Both the position numbers and the translations under genes were made by a program. A stretch of DNA of 64,000 bases from Branchipolynoe longqiensis (lineage: Eukaryota; Annelida; Polychaeta; Phyllodocida; Polynoidae), in contig CM059198.1 in NCBI GenBank assembly GCA_030323885.1, positions 14,112,462 to 14,176,461 of the forward strand. The letters run 5' to 3'. The notes beneath the pieces were generated by a model that saw only the letters and a list, made by a program, of their open reading frames with translations, had not been told where the DNA came from and did not search any database. Positions 21,641-32,639 of the stretch are shown here, piece after piece; the first letter of the stretch is position 1; each line of letters begins with the position of its first letter.

Positions 21641-22646
21641 GGACTATTCAGTAAAGTCTTCTCTTCCCCTTGCAGGGTTGGAAGAGCTGCAGAGGGAGAA
21701 AGTGACGTTCCAAAATCGGTCGTACGCCCCCAACTCAATCACAACACGGGGGGTTCAGGTGAGACGGTACCTGGAGTTTGTGGAAGGCTACTCGGAGTCG
21801 CTCACCCCGTTGCCGTGCCCGCCGAGGCAAGTGGCACTCTATGCCACGTGGCTGGCTCGGACGATGAAGTACTCATCGATCCTGAATTATCTCAGTGGGC
21901 TGAACAACTTCCTGAAGCAGAGGGGCTCAGAGCCAATAGCCTACACCAACTTCGAGATTGCCTCCACTTTGAGGGGTATTCGGAGGGTGTGCTCCACGGC
22001 TCCAAAGCAAGCCATCCCTATCCTGCCCGATACACTACTGAGCATGTTCCACTTCCTGTCACCAAGACCGGGCCACGTCGCCTGGAGGGCTGCCCTGCTG
22101 TGCAGCTTCCGGGCACTGCTGAGGAAATGCCAGGTAACGGCATCTGACTCCTCGCTCCTGAGAGGGGACTTCCGTTTCTTCCCCTGGGGGATGATCATAT
22201 CCATAAGACGATCAAAGATGATACAATTTAAGGAAAGGGTCTTAGAGATCCCAGTCGCTCGCTGTCCCAATACGCAGATCTGTGCAGTTCATTGGACAGA
22301 ACTCCACTTTGAGCAGCTCCCGGCGACGATGTCGGACAATGCCTTCCGGATCCCTGGGCTGGGTCAGTACTCTATCCCTCTTCCTTATAAGATCTACCAA
22401 GCGACTCTTAAGATATTCGCTGAGAAGGCGGGGCTTGATCCCGCTTCCGTCTCCTCCCACTCCCTCAGGAGGGGCGGCTGTACCTTCCTCTCTCTGTGCG
22501 GCGCTACGATCGAGGAGCTCCGCACCAGGGGGGATTGGTGCACCGACACAGTCTTCACCTACTTGAAGACCCCGCTCTCTATCAGGATCATGAACGATAT
22601 TAGGGTGGCGACGTCGCTTGCCACCACCCCCTTGCCTCACTACTAA
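21591..22646 (+). CDS. Ngaro/PAT-type tyrosine recombinase
   Basis: 351 residues, overlapping the end of RNase H. The N-terminal helical core-binding domain (RRYLEFVEG, YATWLARTMKYSSILNYLSG) is followed by the catalytic domain: SFRALLRKC holds the first arginine, HSLRRGGCTFLSLCGATIEE the H-x-x-R box, GDWCTDTVFTYL the conserved W and the nucleophile tyrosine. Full length with no stop. It should catalyse integration of a circular cDNA without target-site duplication. The start is not certain because it may be made as a fusion or from an internal codon. Confidence 0.9.
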   Translation: MLAASLKPTRRAGYVARDYSVKSSLPLAGLEELQREKVTFQNRSYAPNSITTRGVQVRRYLEFVEGYSESLTPLPCPPRQVALYATWLARTMKYSSILNYLSGLNNFLKQRGSEPIAYTNFEIASTLRGIRRVCSTAPKQAIPILPDTLLSMFHFLSPRPGHVAWRAALLCSFRALLRKCQVTASDSSLLRGDFRFFPWGMIISIRRSKMIQFKERVLEIPVARCPNTQICAVHWTELHFEQLPATMSDNAFRIPGLGQYSIPLPYKIYQATLKIFAEKAGLDPASVSSHSLRRGGCTFLSLCGATIEELRTRGDWCTDTVFTYLKTPLSIRIMNDIRVATSLATTPLPHY

Positions 22647-22677
22647 CCTAAGATATGGGTTGGGTATCTCCGATCTT

Positions 22678-22760
22678 GGCAAATATTCCCTATGCCAGAG
22701 AATATATATTATCTCATCCCATATCATTGTTTGTCTCCTTCTTGTACTGTAGCTTGTTTA
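22678..22760 (+). repeat. Split direct repeat B1
   Basis: 83 bp beginning ggcaaatattccctatgcc, identical or nearly so to B2 at 22963-23045. It begins 31 bases after the recombinase stop. Confidence 0.9.
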
Positions 22761-22948
22761 TGTGATGTATAAGCATTATGCGAGTATAAAGCTGCGTTAG
22801 GGATTATATATATATGTTATTACTCTGTACTACTTGATAACACACTATGTTATCGACCAATCGTCTCTCTGTATCTATTTACCTCCTACCACAATGAACT
22901 TCGAGCCGCGCTTCCGCCGCCTCCACTGTCACTTGCGACCTGAATTTT
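22761..22948 (+). repeat. Split direct repeat A2
   Basis: Second copy of the 188-bp A repeat, abutting B1 with no gap. Confidence 0.9.
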
Positions 22949-22962
22949 CCTTTTAAGGCTAG

Positions 22963-23045
22963 GGCAAATATTCCCTATGCCAGAGAATATATATTATCTC
23001 ATCCCATATCATTGTTTGTCTCCTTCTTGTACTGTAGCTTGTTTA
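22963..23045 (+). repeat. Split direct repeat B2 and 3' end of the element
   Basis: Second copy of the 83-bp B repeat. After gttta at 23041-23045 the flanking intron continues with a TA run. Confidence 0.9.
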
Positions 23046-23267
23046 TATATATATATCTGTCTGATATCTAATATATTTTGTGATTACAAATAACAAAGGC
23101 GATCACATAGGTATTAAAGATTACCTATTTCACTCATTATGTCATGGTGAACCAGACCTCTGGTACCAACTGAAGTTGTTTTCCGAAACCACCATCGACC
23201 CATGAGTGGCCTACTCTGGTTCATATATGATGCTATTTTTGGTACATACATTCTCTAATTTCAACAG

Positions 23268-23388
23268 GAACACTAAAACATGTCACCAGCTGTCTGCAAT
23301 TCCAACAGATGCTGCATGCACAGCAATGCATACCACGCTGGACAATGCTGTCATCCACTCAATCGCAAAATGTGTTGAGCATTATTAA
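23268..23388 (+). CDS. PAN/apple-like module, split exon (second half, terminal)
   Basis: After the acceptor ttctctaatttcaacag, one base completes the split codon and the frame reads NTKTCHQLSAIPTDAACTAM to a TAA at 23386-23388. NTKTC aligns with DVKTC of the unsplit exon at 15207, right after the shared W-N. It therefore supplies the second half of the module begun at 16759-16900. The 6.37-kb intron contains the whole element 17658-23045. Confidence 0.55.
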
Positions 23389-23844
23389 CCTTGTCTGTAT
23401 GTCCAATAAGTAGGTCACTGGTACAAATTTAGCTGCAGGATTCAGCCTCTCATTTGTCTTCACTCAATCATATCAAGATAGGCGGGTCAAGTTATGCACA
23501 AATACACCCCTACCCGCAAAGAATTCTAACAAAATGTTTTGCAATGATTTTATTTATCTATGATGTATTCAATGGCAGGAAAAAAGTATACCAAAATCTG
23601 ACCACCGGAAAGTGGTTAAAAGTGGATCACTTCCAAGATGGCCGCCAATGACTCTAAACCAAAGGGAAATGGCATAGGTTTCTCATGATTCGGTGTCGAA
23701 CAGTTGTTTTATGTCTACCCAAAGGACTTAAGTGTCATGGCATTCACTCATACATATACCTGATACCTGAGTCATAAGCGCTGTGCAAGCTACATATAAT
23801 ATGGATGTAGGTTGCCCTTGTCATTATTGGTTATAGAGTAGTTA
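23389..23844. other. Non-coding stretch
   Basis: Nothing recognised. It lies downstream of the PAN-like terminal exon and may hold its 3' UTR; the first aataa-type signal is at about 23405-23412 (ccaataagta). Confidence 0.35.
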
Positions 23845-24309
23845 TTACAACCTTTTTTGACTGTAACTTTCTTGAATATTGGCTGTCATTGCACTATTAC
23901 AAATTGTCTCTCTGTACAAGTACCTATGTGCGTAGTTAAGAGCGCAAGAAATTAGATTATTATATTGAAAAGTGTCTGTGAGTTGTGGAAAATATTCACC
24001 ACTAGTTCTATCAAAAACCCCAATTCCGCTACAATGAACTATGATATGAATGCAGGCTCTATTCACATCTAATTGATCTCCTGGGGGGAGAGATCGAATA
24101 TGTGAAGAAGAAGGAGAAGAAGAATGATATAAAATGATATAATCGATATCTTGATTCTTTATCAATTGTTCAAAATCCTGCAATGCGGTAAGCAGGGGAA
24201 GGAGTCGTTTAGGTAGAGAATGAAATCTGTTTTCCTTCCAGACAGCAATGAAGTTGTGAATATGATATTCATTCAAAGGAATACGGATACTTTGTATATT
24301 CATATACAA
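23845..24309 (-). CDS. Unrecognised 154-residue frame
   Basis: An uninterrupted minus-strand frame beginning MYMNIQSIRIPLNEYHIHNF and ending before a TA-rich stretch. No signal peptide, repeat or catalytic motif was recognised. Its first codons lie in the arm of a perfect hairpin (24281-24320), which makes the start doubtful. It could be chance, a host exon, or a mobile-element remnant. Confidence 0.25.
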   Translation of the reverse strand: MYMNIQSIRIPLNEYHIHNFIAVWKENRFHSLPKRLLPLLTALQDFEQLIKNQDIDYIILYHSSSPSSSHIRSLPPGDQLDVNRACIHIIVHCSGIGVFDRTSGEYFPQLTDTFQYNNLISCALNYAHRYLYRETICNSAMTANIQESYSQKRL

Positions 24310-24320
24310 AGTATCCGTAT
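24281..24320. repeat. Perfect hairpin 1 near the gap
   Basis: Bases 24281-24299 are the exact reverse complement of 24302-24320 (19-bp stem, 2-base loop). Part of the right arm is repeated directly at 24321-24337. Confidence 0.85.
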
Positions 24321-24378
24321 ATTCATATACAAAGTAAATCCTCCATCAATATGTGTTTGGTGTCATGCAAAATAGATT

Positions 24379-24416
24379 GTATAACATCTCCTAATGAAGA
24401 TTAGGAGATGTTATAC
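24379..24416. repeat. Perfect hairpin 2 abutting the gap
   Basis: Bases 24379-24395 are the exact reverse complement of 24400-24416 (17-bp stem, loop gaag). The N run starts six bases later. Confidence 0.85.
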
Positions 24417-24422
24417 AGCGTG

Positions 24423-24922
24423 NNNNNNNNNNNNNNNNNNNNNNNNNNNNNNNNNNNNNNNNNNNNNNNNNNNNNNNNNNNNNNNNNNNNNNNNNNNNNN
24501 NNNNNNNNNNNNNNNNNNNNNNNNNNNNNNNNNNNNNNNNNNNNNNNNNNNNNNNNNNNNNNNNNNNNNNNNNNNNNNNNNNNNNNNNNNNNNNNNNNNN
24601 NNNNNNNNNNNNNNNNNNNNNNNNNNNNNNNNNNNNNNNNNNNNNNNNNNNNNNNNNNNNNNNNNNNNNNNNNNNNNNNNNNNNNNNNNNNNNNNNNNNN
24701 NNNNNNNNNNNNNNNNNNNNNNNNNNNNNNNNNNNNNNNNNNNNNNNNNNNNNNNNNNNNNNNNNNNNNNNNNNNNNNNNNNNNNNNNNNNNNNNNNNNN
24801 NNNNNNNNNNNNNNNNNNNNNNNNNNNNNNNNNNNNNNNNNNNNNNNNNNNNNNNNNNNNNNNNNNNNNNNNNNNNNNNNNNNNNNNNNNNNNNNNNNNN
24901 NNNNNNNNNNNNNNNNNNNNNN
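24423..24922. other. Assembly gap of 500 Ns
   Basis: Exactly 500 N characters, a conventional placeholder length. The true distance is unknown, and the LINE ORF1 on its right side is cut by it. Confidence 0.99.
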
Positions 24923-25679
24923 GGTAGCTTAGCCGCTTTTCAGTTTTGATCTGCTGAATGAGCTTTTCTTTTTTCCAGACAGGACAGTCTTTAGATAGGG
25001 CCATATGGTCACCCAGGCAATTGGAACATTTTGCCTGGTTTTGACAACTGGTGTTGTCGTGACCTTTCTGACCACACTTAAAACAGATGATTTCGTTTTT
25101 GCATCTATCCTTGCCATGACCAAACTTCTGGCATTGGAAGCACCGAAGTGGGTTTGGGATGAAGACATCCACATTCACACTAAGGTATCCAATTTTCAAG
25201 TTCTTGGGCGGTAAAGGCTTGCCAAACGTGAGGATATATGGCCCTGTTTTTATGGACTTGTTATCCCTCTTTATAACTATTCTTCGTACGTTTGACACTC
25301 CTTGAGACTTGAGCTCATGTGCTATCTCATCCTCATCAACATCATCAAGATCTCTAGTTCGGATTACTCCTTTGCTAGAGTTGAGAGTTCGATGAGGAGA
25401 GGCCTTGATGCCGACGCCTGCTAGCGTGTTTGCACGTAGCAGATTGTCGGCATGCGCTTTCTTAGCACACTCCACCAGAATATGTCCAGTTCGTAGCTTC
25501 TTCACGTCTTTAACTGTGCCAGCAATTCCCATAATGCCCTTGTGAATGGCAAAAGGGGAAAGTTTGGCAACTGATGCCTCGTCATTTAACGATTCGATCA
25601 TAATGAACCGTGGCCAATCATCAGTGTTCAGACATGAGTCCGAATCTGAGTCCGATTTCGTTTCAGTTTCAGTTTCCAA
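24923..25679 (-). CDS. LINE ORF1 nucleic-acid-binding protein, partial at the gap
   Basis: A minus-strand frame from 25679 reads an acidic S/D-rich N-terminus, an RRM-like middle (PRFIMIESL, GHILVECA, RIVIKRDNKSIKTGPYIL) and three zinc knuckles: CFQCQKFGHGKDRC, CFKCGQKGHDNTSC and CSNCLGDHMALSKDC. It ends WKKEKLIQQIKTEK at the gap. This is the layout of ORF1 of Jockey/I-type LINEs, which coats the RNA during target-primed reverse transcription. No break is seen, so this may be a fairly young copy. ORF2 would lie in or beyond the gap. Confidence 0.9.
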
Positions 25680-25941
25680 TAATCTTTTTTTTTGGGGGGG
25701 TTTTGTTTAGCCATATTGAGTTGTTTTTGGTTCGTCATCCTTGCTCCCCACCCACCACGGAGCCCTCAAAATTGGGGTGTGTAGTGCTGCGGTAACTGAC
25801 AGATACACACCAGGGATACAAGGATAATATACTCTAGCATGGAGGCAAAAGAGCATAACCAGTACTAGATTGACCCTAGCCACCGCCTTCTAGGAAGTGA
25901 AGAATGACTTGGTGCTTGTGTAGATATAAATATGAATACAG

Positions 25942-26068
25942 TTGTTGTATGACATATATATCCATTCTCCATTAATCTACCTAGGGCTTGGCATGACCAG
26001 CCGATTGATTGCACCGGGCCAGTCCAACCTCTCGTCTAGGAGAAGGAGTTGGGTCCAAAGTGAATATA

Positions 26069-26153
<85 letters not shown>

Positions 26154-26400
26154 AAAGTGCAGTGTTGGTCCACAAGGAGCCTTGGCCCCTTGCAGTCCTC
26201 AGGCACCAGGATCCCTTCCTCCACCGACACGAGCCGCGACTCACGGCAAACGAGTCGCCCCATTTGTCACCTTTTACGATCTGCAAGGGGGTGCAAGGGA
26301 ACTATTCTACCCCGGTTCCCCATGGGGGCGTTAATTCCATTAATATGTCTATTAATATCTTTCCGCAGATGGGTTAATCGGGTGTATAAGGCCTACCAGG
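25942..26400. repeat. Poly-G tract and flanks
   Basis: From about 26070 to 26151 the plus strand is almost pure G, with one T near 26105. The open frames through it (poly-Gly, poly-Pro) are artefacts of this. The flank at 26150-26330 is GC-rich and non-coding. Confidence 0.9.
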
Positions 26401-29400
26401 CATAAGGCCCTTAATTACATATAAAGCAATCAAATAGCAAGTTGACCATAGCGGTTAATATACAAGAAGACTGGAGAATATTAAAGAATGCAAGGAACGT
26501 TCCAATTTACCTTTCCAAGAGCTCCCTGCTTTATTCTTACCCTAGCTACTACAATATAAGTTCAGCAATATGATGGATATGACAAAGTAAATCCCCTCCC
26601 ATATAATTAAGTTAAATAAGTTTGGAATTCTGACAATAAAAGCCTAAATCTCATCTAAAACATCAGAGCGTGCATAAACACGTCCGATGGGTTGGAGCCC
26701 GAGCGCTCGACCTCCCACCATTGCTAGGAAAGTCACAATTGATGTCTCCTAGCAATGCATTACAGCAGGGAACCCGGTGACCCGCAAATGGTGGCAAATG
26801 CGGGTCTGTCTTTGGCGAGTAGCCCTCATTGTCACAGGACAAGTAGTCTCGCCCACTTCACATGTATGCACACATACAATATAATGATCTGATGAATATA
26901 GCTAAGACACAACTAGCCCTAGTTAAACATTTTGGGCTAAAAAACATCAATTCCACACAAACCAATCAGTCACTTTAAGGCTGATATCCACATCACCATT
27001 ATTAATTCTTGGTCTAAATATTAAAATGCCAAATGTCTCAACATACACTTGTTTCAGAGAAATATATAACCAATATCTGATTAACCCTACTCATTTTGTA
27101 GTTTTACATATGTCATTATCCATAGGATATAAATAAAAACATTAATAAAATAAGTAAAACTGTCTCTGGCTATGGCTCTAACACTAGTCTGAGTGCCCAG
27201 ATTTGTCTAAATCTAAATGCACATGGCATAAGATGTGCTGATTATATTGATGTAAATGCAATGCTGGATAAAAGATTAATATCTTAATTTATTATATATA
27301 TATATTTTTAGTTGGTATTCTATGTTTCAAACATGAGCTGAAACTAACACATTTCATAGCTGACCCAGTGTATTAGCATGTGCCATGTGCTTCTTGTGGG
27401 TTTGTTTTTCTTCTATGCATCCCACGATGCACCGCACGGCTAGAATGGTGATGTAGTCTATTTGTTGTGTGTATGTGTGTCAGGGTGTGTGTATGTATGT
27501 GTGTGTGTGGCTGTGCTCGGAGCCCCACATCGAGGCTTGGACTGGAGCAGTCCAGAGCAGTCTGGGCGACCCCAAGCAACTCGCAGCTACTCGCAGCTAC
27601 TCGCAGCTACTCGCAGCAACTCGAATGGGATCGGCATGGCTTGACGCATCTCGGAACGGTTGGACCTGTTCCGAACTGCTAGTGCTTCTAGCATGGTATC
27701 TGATGAATTGGGCTGTCCTGGACCAACCAGGATCCCCCCTCCCCCCACACACACACACTGAGGACATTTAAGGCTGCCCGGAGCCACCTGGTGGGCACTC
27801 GGTTGTTCAGTACTGGTGGAAAGGACTGACGTTGGTCTGTCTCAGGATGTCTCTTGAAGTGGCATAGTCTGATGGGGTTGTGTCTTTTTTTTAGATATCT
27901 ATATTACGTTGACCATTGTAATCCACCTTAATCCGGTTTGAAGCAACCTTGATTTTAAATGACTAATTTGGGTGATATTTGAAGTTTGAGCATGCAACAT
28001 TAATTTTGACATGCTTGGCAAAGCTTGACCCCCATAGCCTTCAGCAGTAACAGGTCCGATTGAATTGACTTAGAACGCCCTTCTATGTAGCAACACATCC
28101 TTGCTATCTGTATCTAAGGTAGATATATGTAGGTCAAATTTAGATAAGTGTTTTACTTTCGAAAATGTTATGCTTTTATCGGACTATGCAACTTTTATGT
28201 CAGTGGGGGTATCTGGTCATAAATACATCTAAAGCAAATTCCAACACATAACAGATACACCAGTACTCACCTTACTTAACAAATTATTTAATTAACTAAT
28301 TACTCAATTACATTATTAAGCTCCTGATGATATGCCAATGAACAATTCCTCACCCTGCTTACACAGGAAGGATGTTAGTCATAATTATCCCCATTGTTTC
28401 ATTGCTAGTACCTGCCATGATATGTGAATGATAACTAATGCATCATAGGGAAAACCTGCATGACAACTAATGTGATGTAAGTCTCATTCTCCAACCCCCA
28501 AATTAGATGGCAGAAAACAGTATATGTTGCTGGGAACTTCATCTCACGACCATATAATTTACATGAATTTACATGACTAATCGTGTATGATTACATATGT
28601 ATGAGAAATCGTTATCTTTATAATTTATTTTCTGTATATTGTAATGAAGAATTTAACAAAAGTATCTTTTTTTTAAAAGTATCTGAATAACATTTACTTT
28701 ACTCTACCAAATTTACTCCACCAACAGTGGCTTAAATACCAGTGCTTCCGCACTAAAAGAAAATCCTTTATTCGGGAAAATAAATATATTTACCATCAAA
28801 CAATATAAATGTAGCAATTTCTGTTTTCATTGGATGTATCTATTTAATCTTACCTTATATATACATATTAATAGTTGGAATACAAATGCGGGTTAACTAC
28901 ATTCCCCCCTATTGGATGTGGATATTATATCCAACCAACTCTTCTAGCACTGGCTCTCTGACAGTGCTGCTAAAGAACCCTATAGAAATAGTGTCAGAGG
29001 GCTGGGCTATAGAAATATCCACATGAATGTTCAATCTAATATGTTAAATGTATGCTGTAAAAACTTATATCTTATAGGCTGCTACTTTTGGGATGACTTA
29101 TATATGAAATCATTTTGATTAATATACATTAAACATTGAATCAATAACTACATGTGGCCCCATTTTGTTCCCCCCCCCCCACATTCTCTCAAAATCTCTC
29201 AACTCTATGTCAACATAGATAAACACTGTGTGCTGGAACCATAACCTCCACAGCTTGTTTGTAGTTGATCACAACTGAATCAGTCTTTGATCACATGTAG
29301 CAGTGTAGGCAGGGTTCAATAAAAAGTCATCCTACCCTAAGTACAGGTGAATGGCAACCCTGTTTAAATCAAATCAAAAACGATGTCAGTAGTAATTATA

Positions 29401-29686
29401 TGTGAAGGTAGTGGTTCCAAGGTGCAGTGTATATCTCATTAGCTTAAAGTTGAGAAGATTTAGAGAGAATGCTAAAGAACACCTAGATGGCTGTCGAGAA
29501 ATATCTCGATTGACTTTTATTTATATGAATTCACAAATTCCTCACTGAAAAATAGTGGGCTACGATAAACAAGCATTGAAACCAAAGTTGTAGCATATTC
29601 AATTGCTAATTCATAAGGTTATGTCCATAGTCCAGCTTTCTAACAAATTTCCGATGGGTTGTCTAGTAGCCCCGTCACAGAGACCG
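26400..29686. other. Long non-coding stretch with simple repeats
   Basis: No gene is supported. It contains a TA run near 27294-27306, TG-rich sequence at 27463-27512, about four copies of ctactcgcag at 27580-27620, and a poly-C run near 29170. A palindromic segment at about 28950-29010 (tctctgacagtg with cactatttctatagg-type pairing) may be a decayed element. Short GC-richer islands at 26660-26830 are unexplained. Confidence 0.4.
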
Positions 29687-29749
29687 GGCTGTGGAAGTAA
29701 ATAGGTTGTCATTTATCCTTACTCTGTATTGTAGGGGAGATGACATGGA

Positions 29750-29850
29750 GGAAAAGTGTGTCTCGAGTGGGAATCGAACCCACATCTCTTGTATTTTGGC
29801 CAGTGTGTTAACCATTATACCACTTAGGCTGCTTGATGTGGTGATCCTAT
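29750..29850 (-). repeat. tRNA-like promoter segment, probably SINE-derived
   Basis: On the minus strand there is a B box (ggttcgattcc, 29770-29780) with a matching T-arm stem, and an A-box-like gtggtataatggttaac (29807-29823) at tRNA spacing. The acceptor ends do not pair, so an intact tRNA gene is unlikely. A tRNA-derived SINE head or a tRNA pseudogene fits better. Confidence 0.5.
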
Positions 29851-30618
29851 CGACACCAACCTGTCTATGTGGCTCCTTACCTGAGATATCGGTGCAGACC
29901 ACTACACTTATCCCCCTGGAATTGTAAGTCTTGTAAATGGTCATTAATGCTTATACTGTTATAGTTAGTTACATATATACAGACAATGCACACAGATATC
30001 CCTCTATAATCCCTCCATCCTGTAGGGCCTACACAGATTAGGTTCAACAATCGTACATCACATGCCATGTACCGGATCCTGGTCATGGCAACCAGTGTCA
30101 TGGGGGTGATGAAAATGTGAGAGGTAGGCTGTTACATGCAGACCTGGATAGAGGTGAACCTTCTATCCAGCTGACAAAGCTAGGACTTTACGTTGCCAGA
30201 TTCCAAGTAGCGCTTGCTATGTCATTTAAGTATACTCTGAATGAGTTGAGTTACACCAAATATGTCCACTTTGGCTCTATCCGTGTTGGGTTTACATTTC
30301 ACAAGGCCCATGCCGGTTCATGCTGCCACCTGGTGTTGGATGTGTGAAGCATTTAGGTGCAGTGACGCGCAATGATATCACACCTACCAGATTCTGTAGC
30401 TATACCGGATATACAGACCGGTTATGAAGTGGTATGAGTGTTATGGCATAAACAACCGGTCACCTGGTTTTATGTAGATAAATATTCAACCTCACCATGC
30501 TGTTGGTGAATTATAGTGGCAAATAGATCTAAATCCAAGCAATTCCCTTTCAAACCTTGACACCCTGCTCTGGATGTGATTGTAAGCATTTAAATTTGAT
30601 GAATATAATATGTAAAGT

Positions 30619-30620
<2 letters not shown>
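29851..30620. other. Non-coding stretch
   Basis: Small open frames (for example 30117-30347) show no recognisable domain and no splice-site support. Confidence 0.35.

Positions 30621-30621
<1 letters not shown>

Positions 30622-30664
<43 letters not shown>
30622..30664. repeat. TA microsatellite
   Basis: About 20 TA units, immediately before a transposon-like terminus at about 30667. Confidence 0.9.
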
Positions 30665-30666
30665 CA

Positions 30667-30900
30667 CAGTCAGCTCTGGTTAATCCAACACTGGTTAATC
30701 CGACAATTTTGTCTCCAGACACAATTTCTGGTGTAATGGATTTCCCCAATGTTAATCAATGCTAACATTTTAGACTGGTTAACCCAACACTCGCTTTCCA
30801 ACACGGACACTGCTTTTTTCTAACAAACATGCCCATAGCATGCCTATAGCTCTGATTAATCCGACACTTGAAATCCATCAAACATGAAGTAGCACTAATA
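30667..30900 (+). mobile_element. Possible pogo/Tigger-like DNA transposon end
   Basis: It begins cagtcagctctggttaatcc right after a TA run and contains repeated gttaatccgaca-type motifs, as pogo/Tigger termini do. No transposase frame and no inverted partner end were found nearby, so it is a remnant or a one-sided match. Confidence 0.35.
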
Positions 30901-31220
30901 TCCCAGATTTAGACCTTCTTTCAGTGGCTGTGCAGTCCACTTTGTTGAAGTTTTTAAATATCAAATAATGTTAGTGTGAATGATTGATATTTATATTTAT
31001 CTGTAATAAATGTAGATATGTTACTTAGGTGTAATTGGATATGTTGGTGAGGCAACATATGTAATTCTCGACACTCGGACAAAGCGCACGAAGGTGTAGG
31101 TCAAAACTGGTCATGTGACGTGAAGCCTGCCTGACGGTCACTTCTCACCCAGCCGTTGGTCGTGTAACATTGATTTCACTTCTTTGTTCTCTATTTTTAG
31201 ACGAGTTGCATGCTGTTGCA

Positions 31221-32622
31221 ATGCCGCCGCATAAACGCCTAGGGAGGCCACCGCTCAAGCCTGGAATGCGGAGGGCGTCGTTACGCAGAGCCGCCCACAC
31301 ATTGTTGTCTCAGGCGAGATTGAGTCGGCCGTCATTGTCGCCCTCGCCTAACACAAGTGATATTTCAACACGAAGGGAGGCTACGAGGGGTGACTTAGCG
31401 TCGGTGTTGGTTCTGCAGAAGGAGGTGCTAAAAGTTACTAAGGACTTGGCCATATGGGTAAACTTGCTTGAAAATTGTGCACTGCCGGTGTCGGTGCCAC
31501 GGATGACACCGGCGGACTCTGTTAATGCGAATGTATCTGTTTCTTCACCAGTTAGTGACGTGCAACAGCTGCAGTTGCCAGTGGGAGAACGCCAGCCGGT
31601 GTTCGGTGACTTTGAACCAGGTGAAGGGCAGGCGGGAGGTGACCCCGTGAAGTCGTCGCGGTACTACTTGGCCGAGGTTCTTCAGCCGGCGGGGCCAACG
31701 GTGATGGTGACACGCCCCCCTCAGTCCACCGAGGCAAGGGCGCAGCAGGCGGCTGCAGCCATAGCGGACATTCTACTGGACCCAGGGACTTCTTTAAGGA
31801 AGCCTAAAGGTATTCAAATTTTGCCCCATTTGCTCATCACAAGAGGAGACTCATTCAAAGTGATTACTCAGGGAGAGGCTTCTTGGCCTGAGTACTTCGA
31901 GGCTATTAGGTCCATGGCCTCATTGCCCGGCTTGCCGCCCGCGTGGCCGAAGCATTTACTTAAGCACGAACAGGAGCTGGCCCATATGGCGACGTTGTCG
32001 GAATGGCCGGTGTGCAGGCACTGGTCGGAAAAAGTGTTTAAACTTATTAATGATGGGAGGATGCTAGCAGGTTTGGAGGACCATGATGCAATAAAGGAAA
32101 TTCAGAGGGAGGTGTGTACGGGTGCAGGGAGGTCCGCTCCTAGTCAGCCCCTTCATCAGTTTCAGGGGGCGTTTTCTCAGACGAACGTTCAGAGTAATGC
32201 ATTTGTGCCGGCGACACCGTATAATTCAGCTGGTCCAATCAATTTGAGGGTTGAGTACAATAAGGAGACAGAATGGGAGGCCATGTATCAACTGGAACTG
32301 GGGCCGAGACTGCAGGTTTTCTGGTACGGATGGTGCTTCCCCGGCGAAGATGCTTCATATTTGTGCGTATTGCGCATATCGGTTAAAGAAAACTCACCAG
32401 CACAGGGAACAGGACTGTATAAAGAGGAGGATGTTCTATGACAGAAGAGCAGCGGAGAAGCCGGCTGCGTCCGGTGTTGGAGTGAATGATTGTTCGTTGC
32501 TGTTACCTGACATGTGCCTAGGAGGGTTGTCTTCTGACCTGTTGGTGGGAAGCGGCTTGAACTGTAACAATAGTGTCGCTGGTGCTTCGAGCACCAAGTT
32601 AGGTGTAGGTGTGCATAATTAA
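31221..32622 (+). pseudogene. Gag of the second YR family, one frameshift
   Basis: The ATG at 31221 (MPPHKRLGRPPLKPG) fits the N-terminus of the other copy, where MPRAKK also precedes a GRP motif. A variable linker is followed by the conserved helical core: KGIQILPHLLITRG, EASWPEYFEAIRSM, CRHWSEKVFKLINDGRM, AIKEIQREV. The C-terminal zinc-binding end (PCINWNWGRDC, then HICAYCAYRLKKTHQHREQD and C) lies one base out of phase, read from 32251, so there is a frameshift near 32240. The finger pattern C-x8-C, H-x-C-x2-C, H, C matches the other copy. Confidence 0.75.
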
Positions 32623-32639
32623 TTAATTAATGAAACACA

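Larger units (their letters stand above)
17658..23045 (+). mobile_element. Ngaro/PAT-type tyrosine-recombinase retrotransposon, complete, with split direct repeats
   Basis: The order is A1 (17658-17845), gag, RT, RNase H, YR, B1 (22678-22760), A2 (22761-22948), B2 (22963-23045). A1 and A2 are both 188 bp, B1 and B2 are both 83 bp, and within each pair they differ at only a few positions. This A1-ORFs-B1-A2-B2 layout defines the split-direct-repeat class of YR retrotransposons (Ngaro, PAT). The near-identical repeats suggest a young insertion. Coding lesions are few: one frameshift near 20930, plus the gag UGA, which may be functional. It sits in the sense orientation inside an intron of the PAN-like gene. 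Confidence 0.92.

Noticed and set aside
20936..22147. A single 403-residue protein across RNase H and the recombinase region
   Set aside because: After about 21640 this frame is out of phase with the recombinase and shows no domain; only the RNase H part is real.
25981..26377. Long glycine- or proline-rich open frames on both strands
   Set aside because: They are translations of the poly-G tract and its short flanks; no start context or conserved domain.
29750..29850. Functional tRNA gene on the minus strand
   Set aside because: The B box and T-arm are good but the acceptor arm does not pair.
30117..30347. Host exon
   Set aside because: No domain, no convincing splice sites, and ordinary length for a chance frame.
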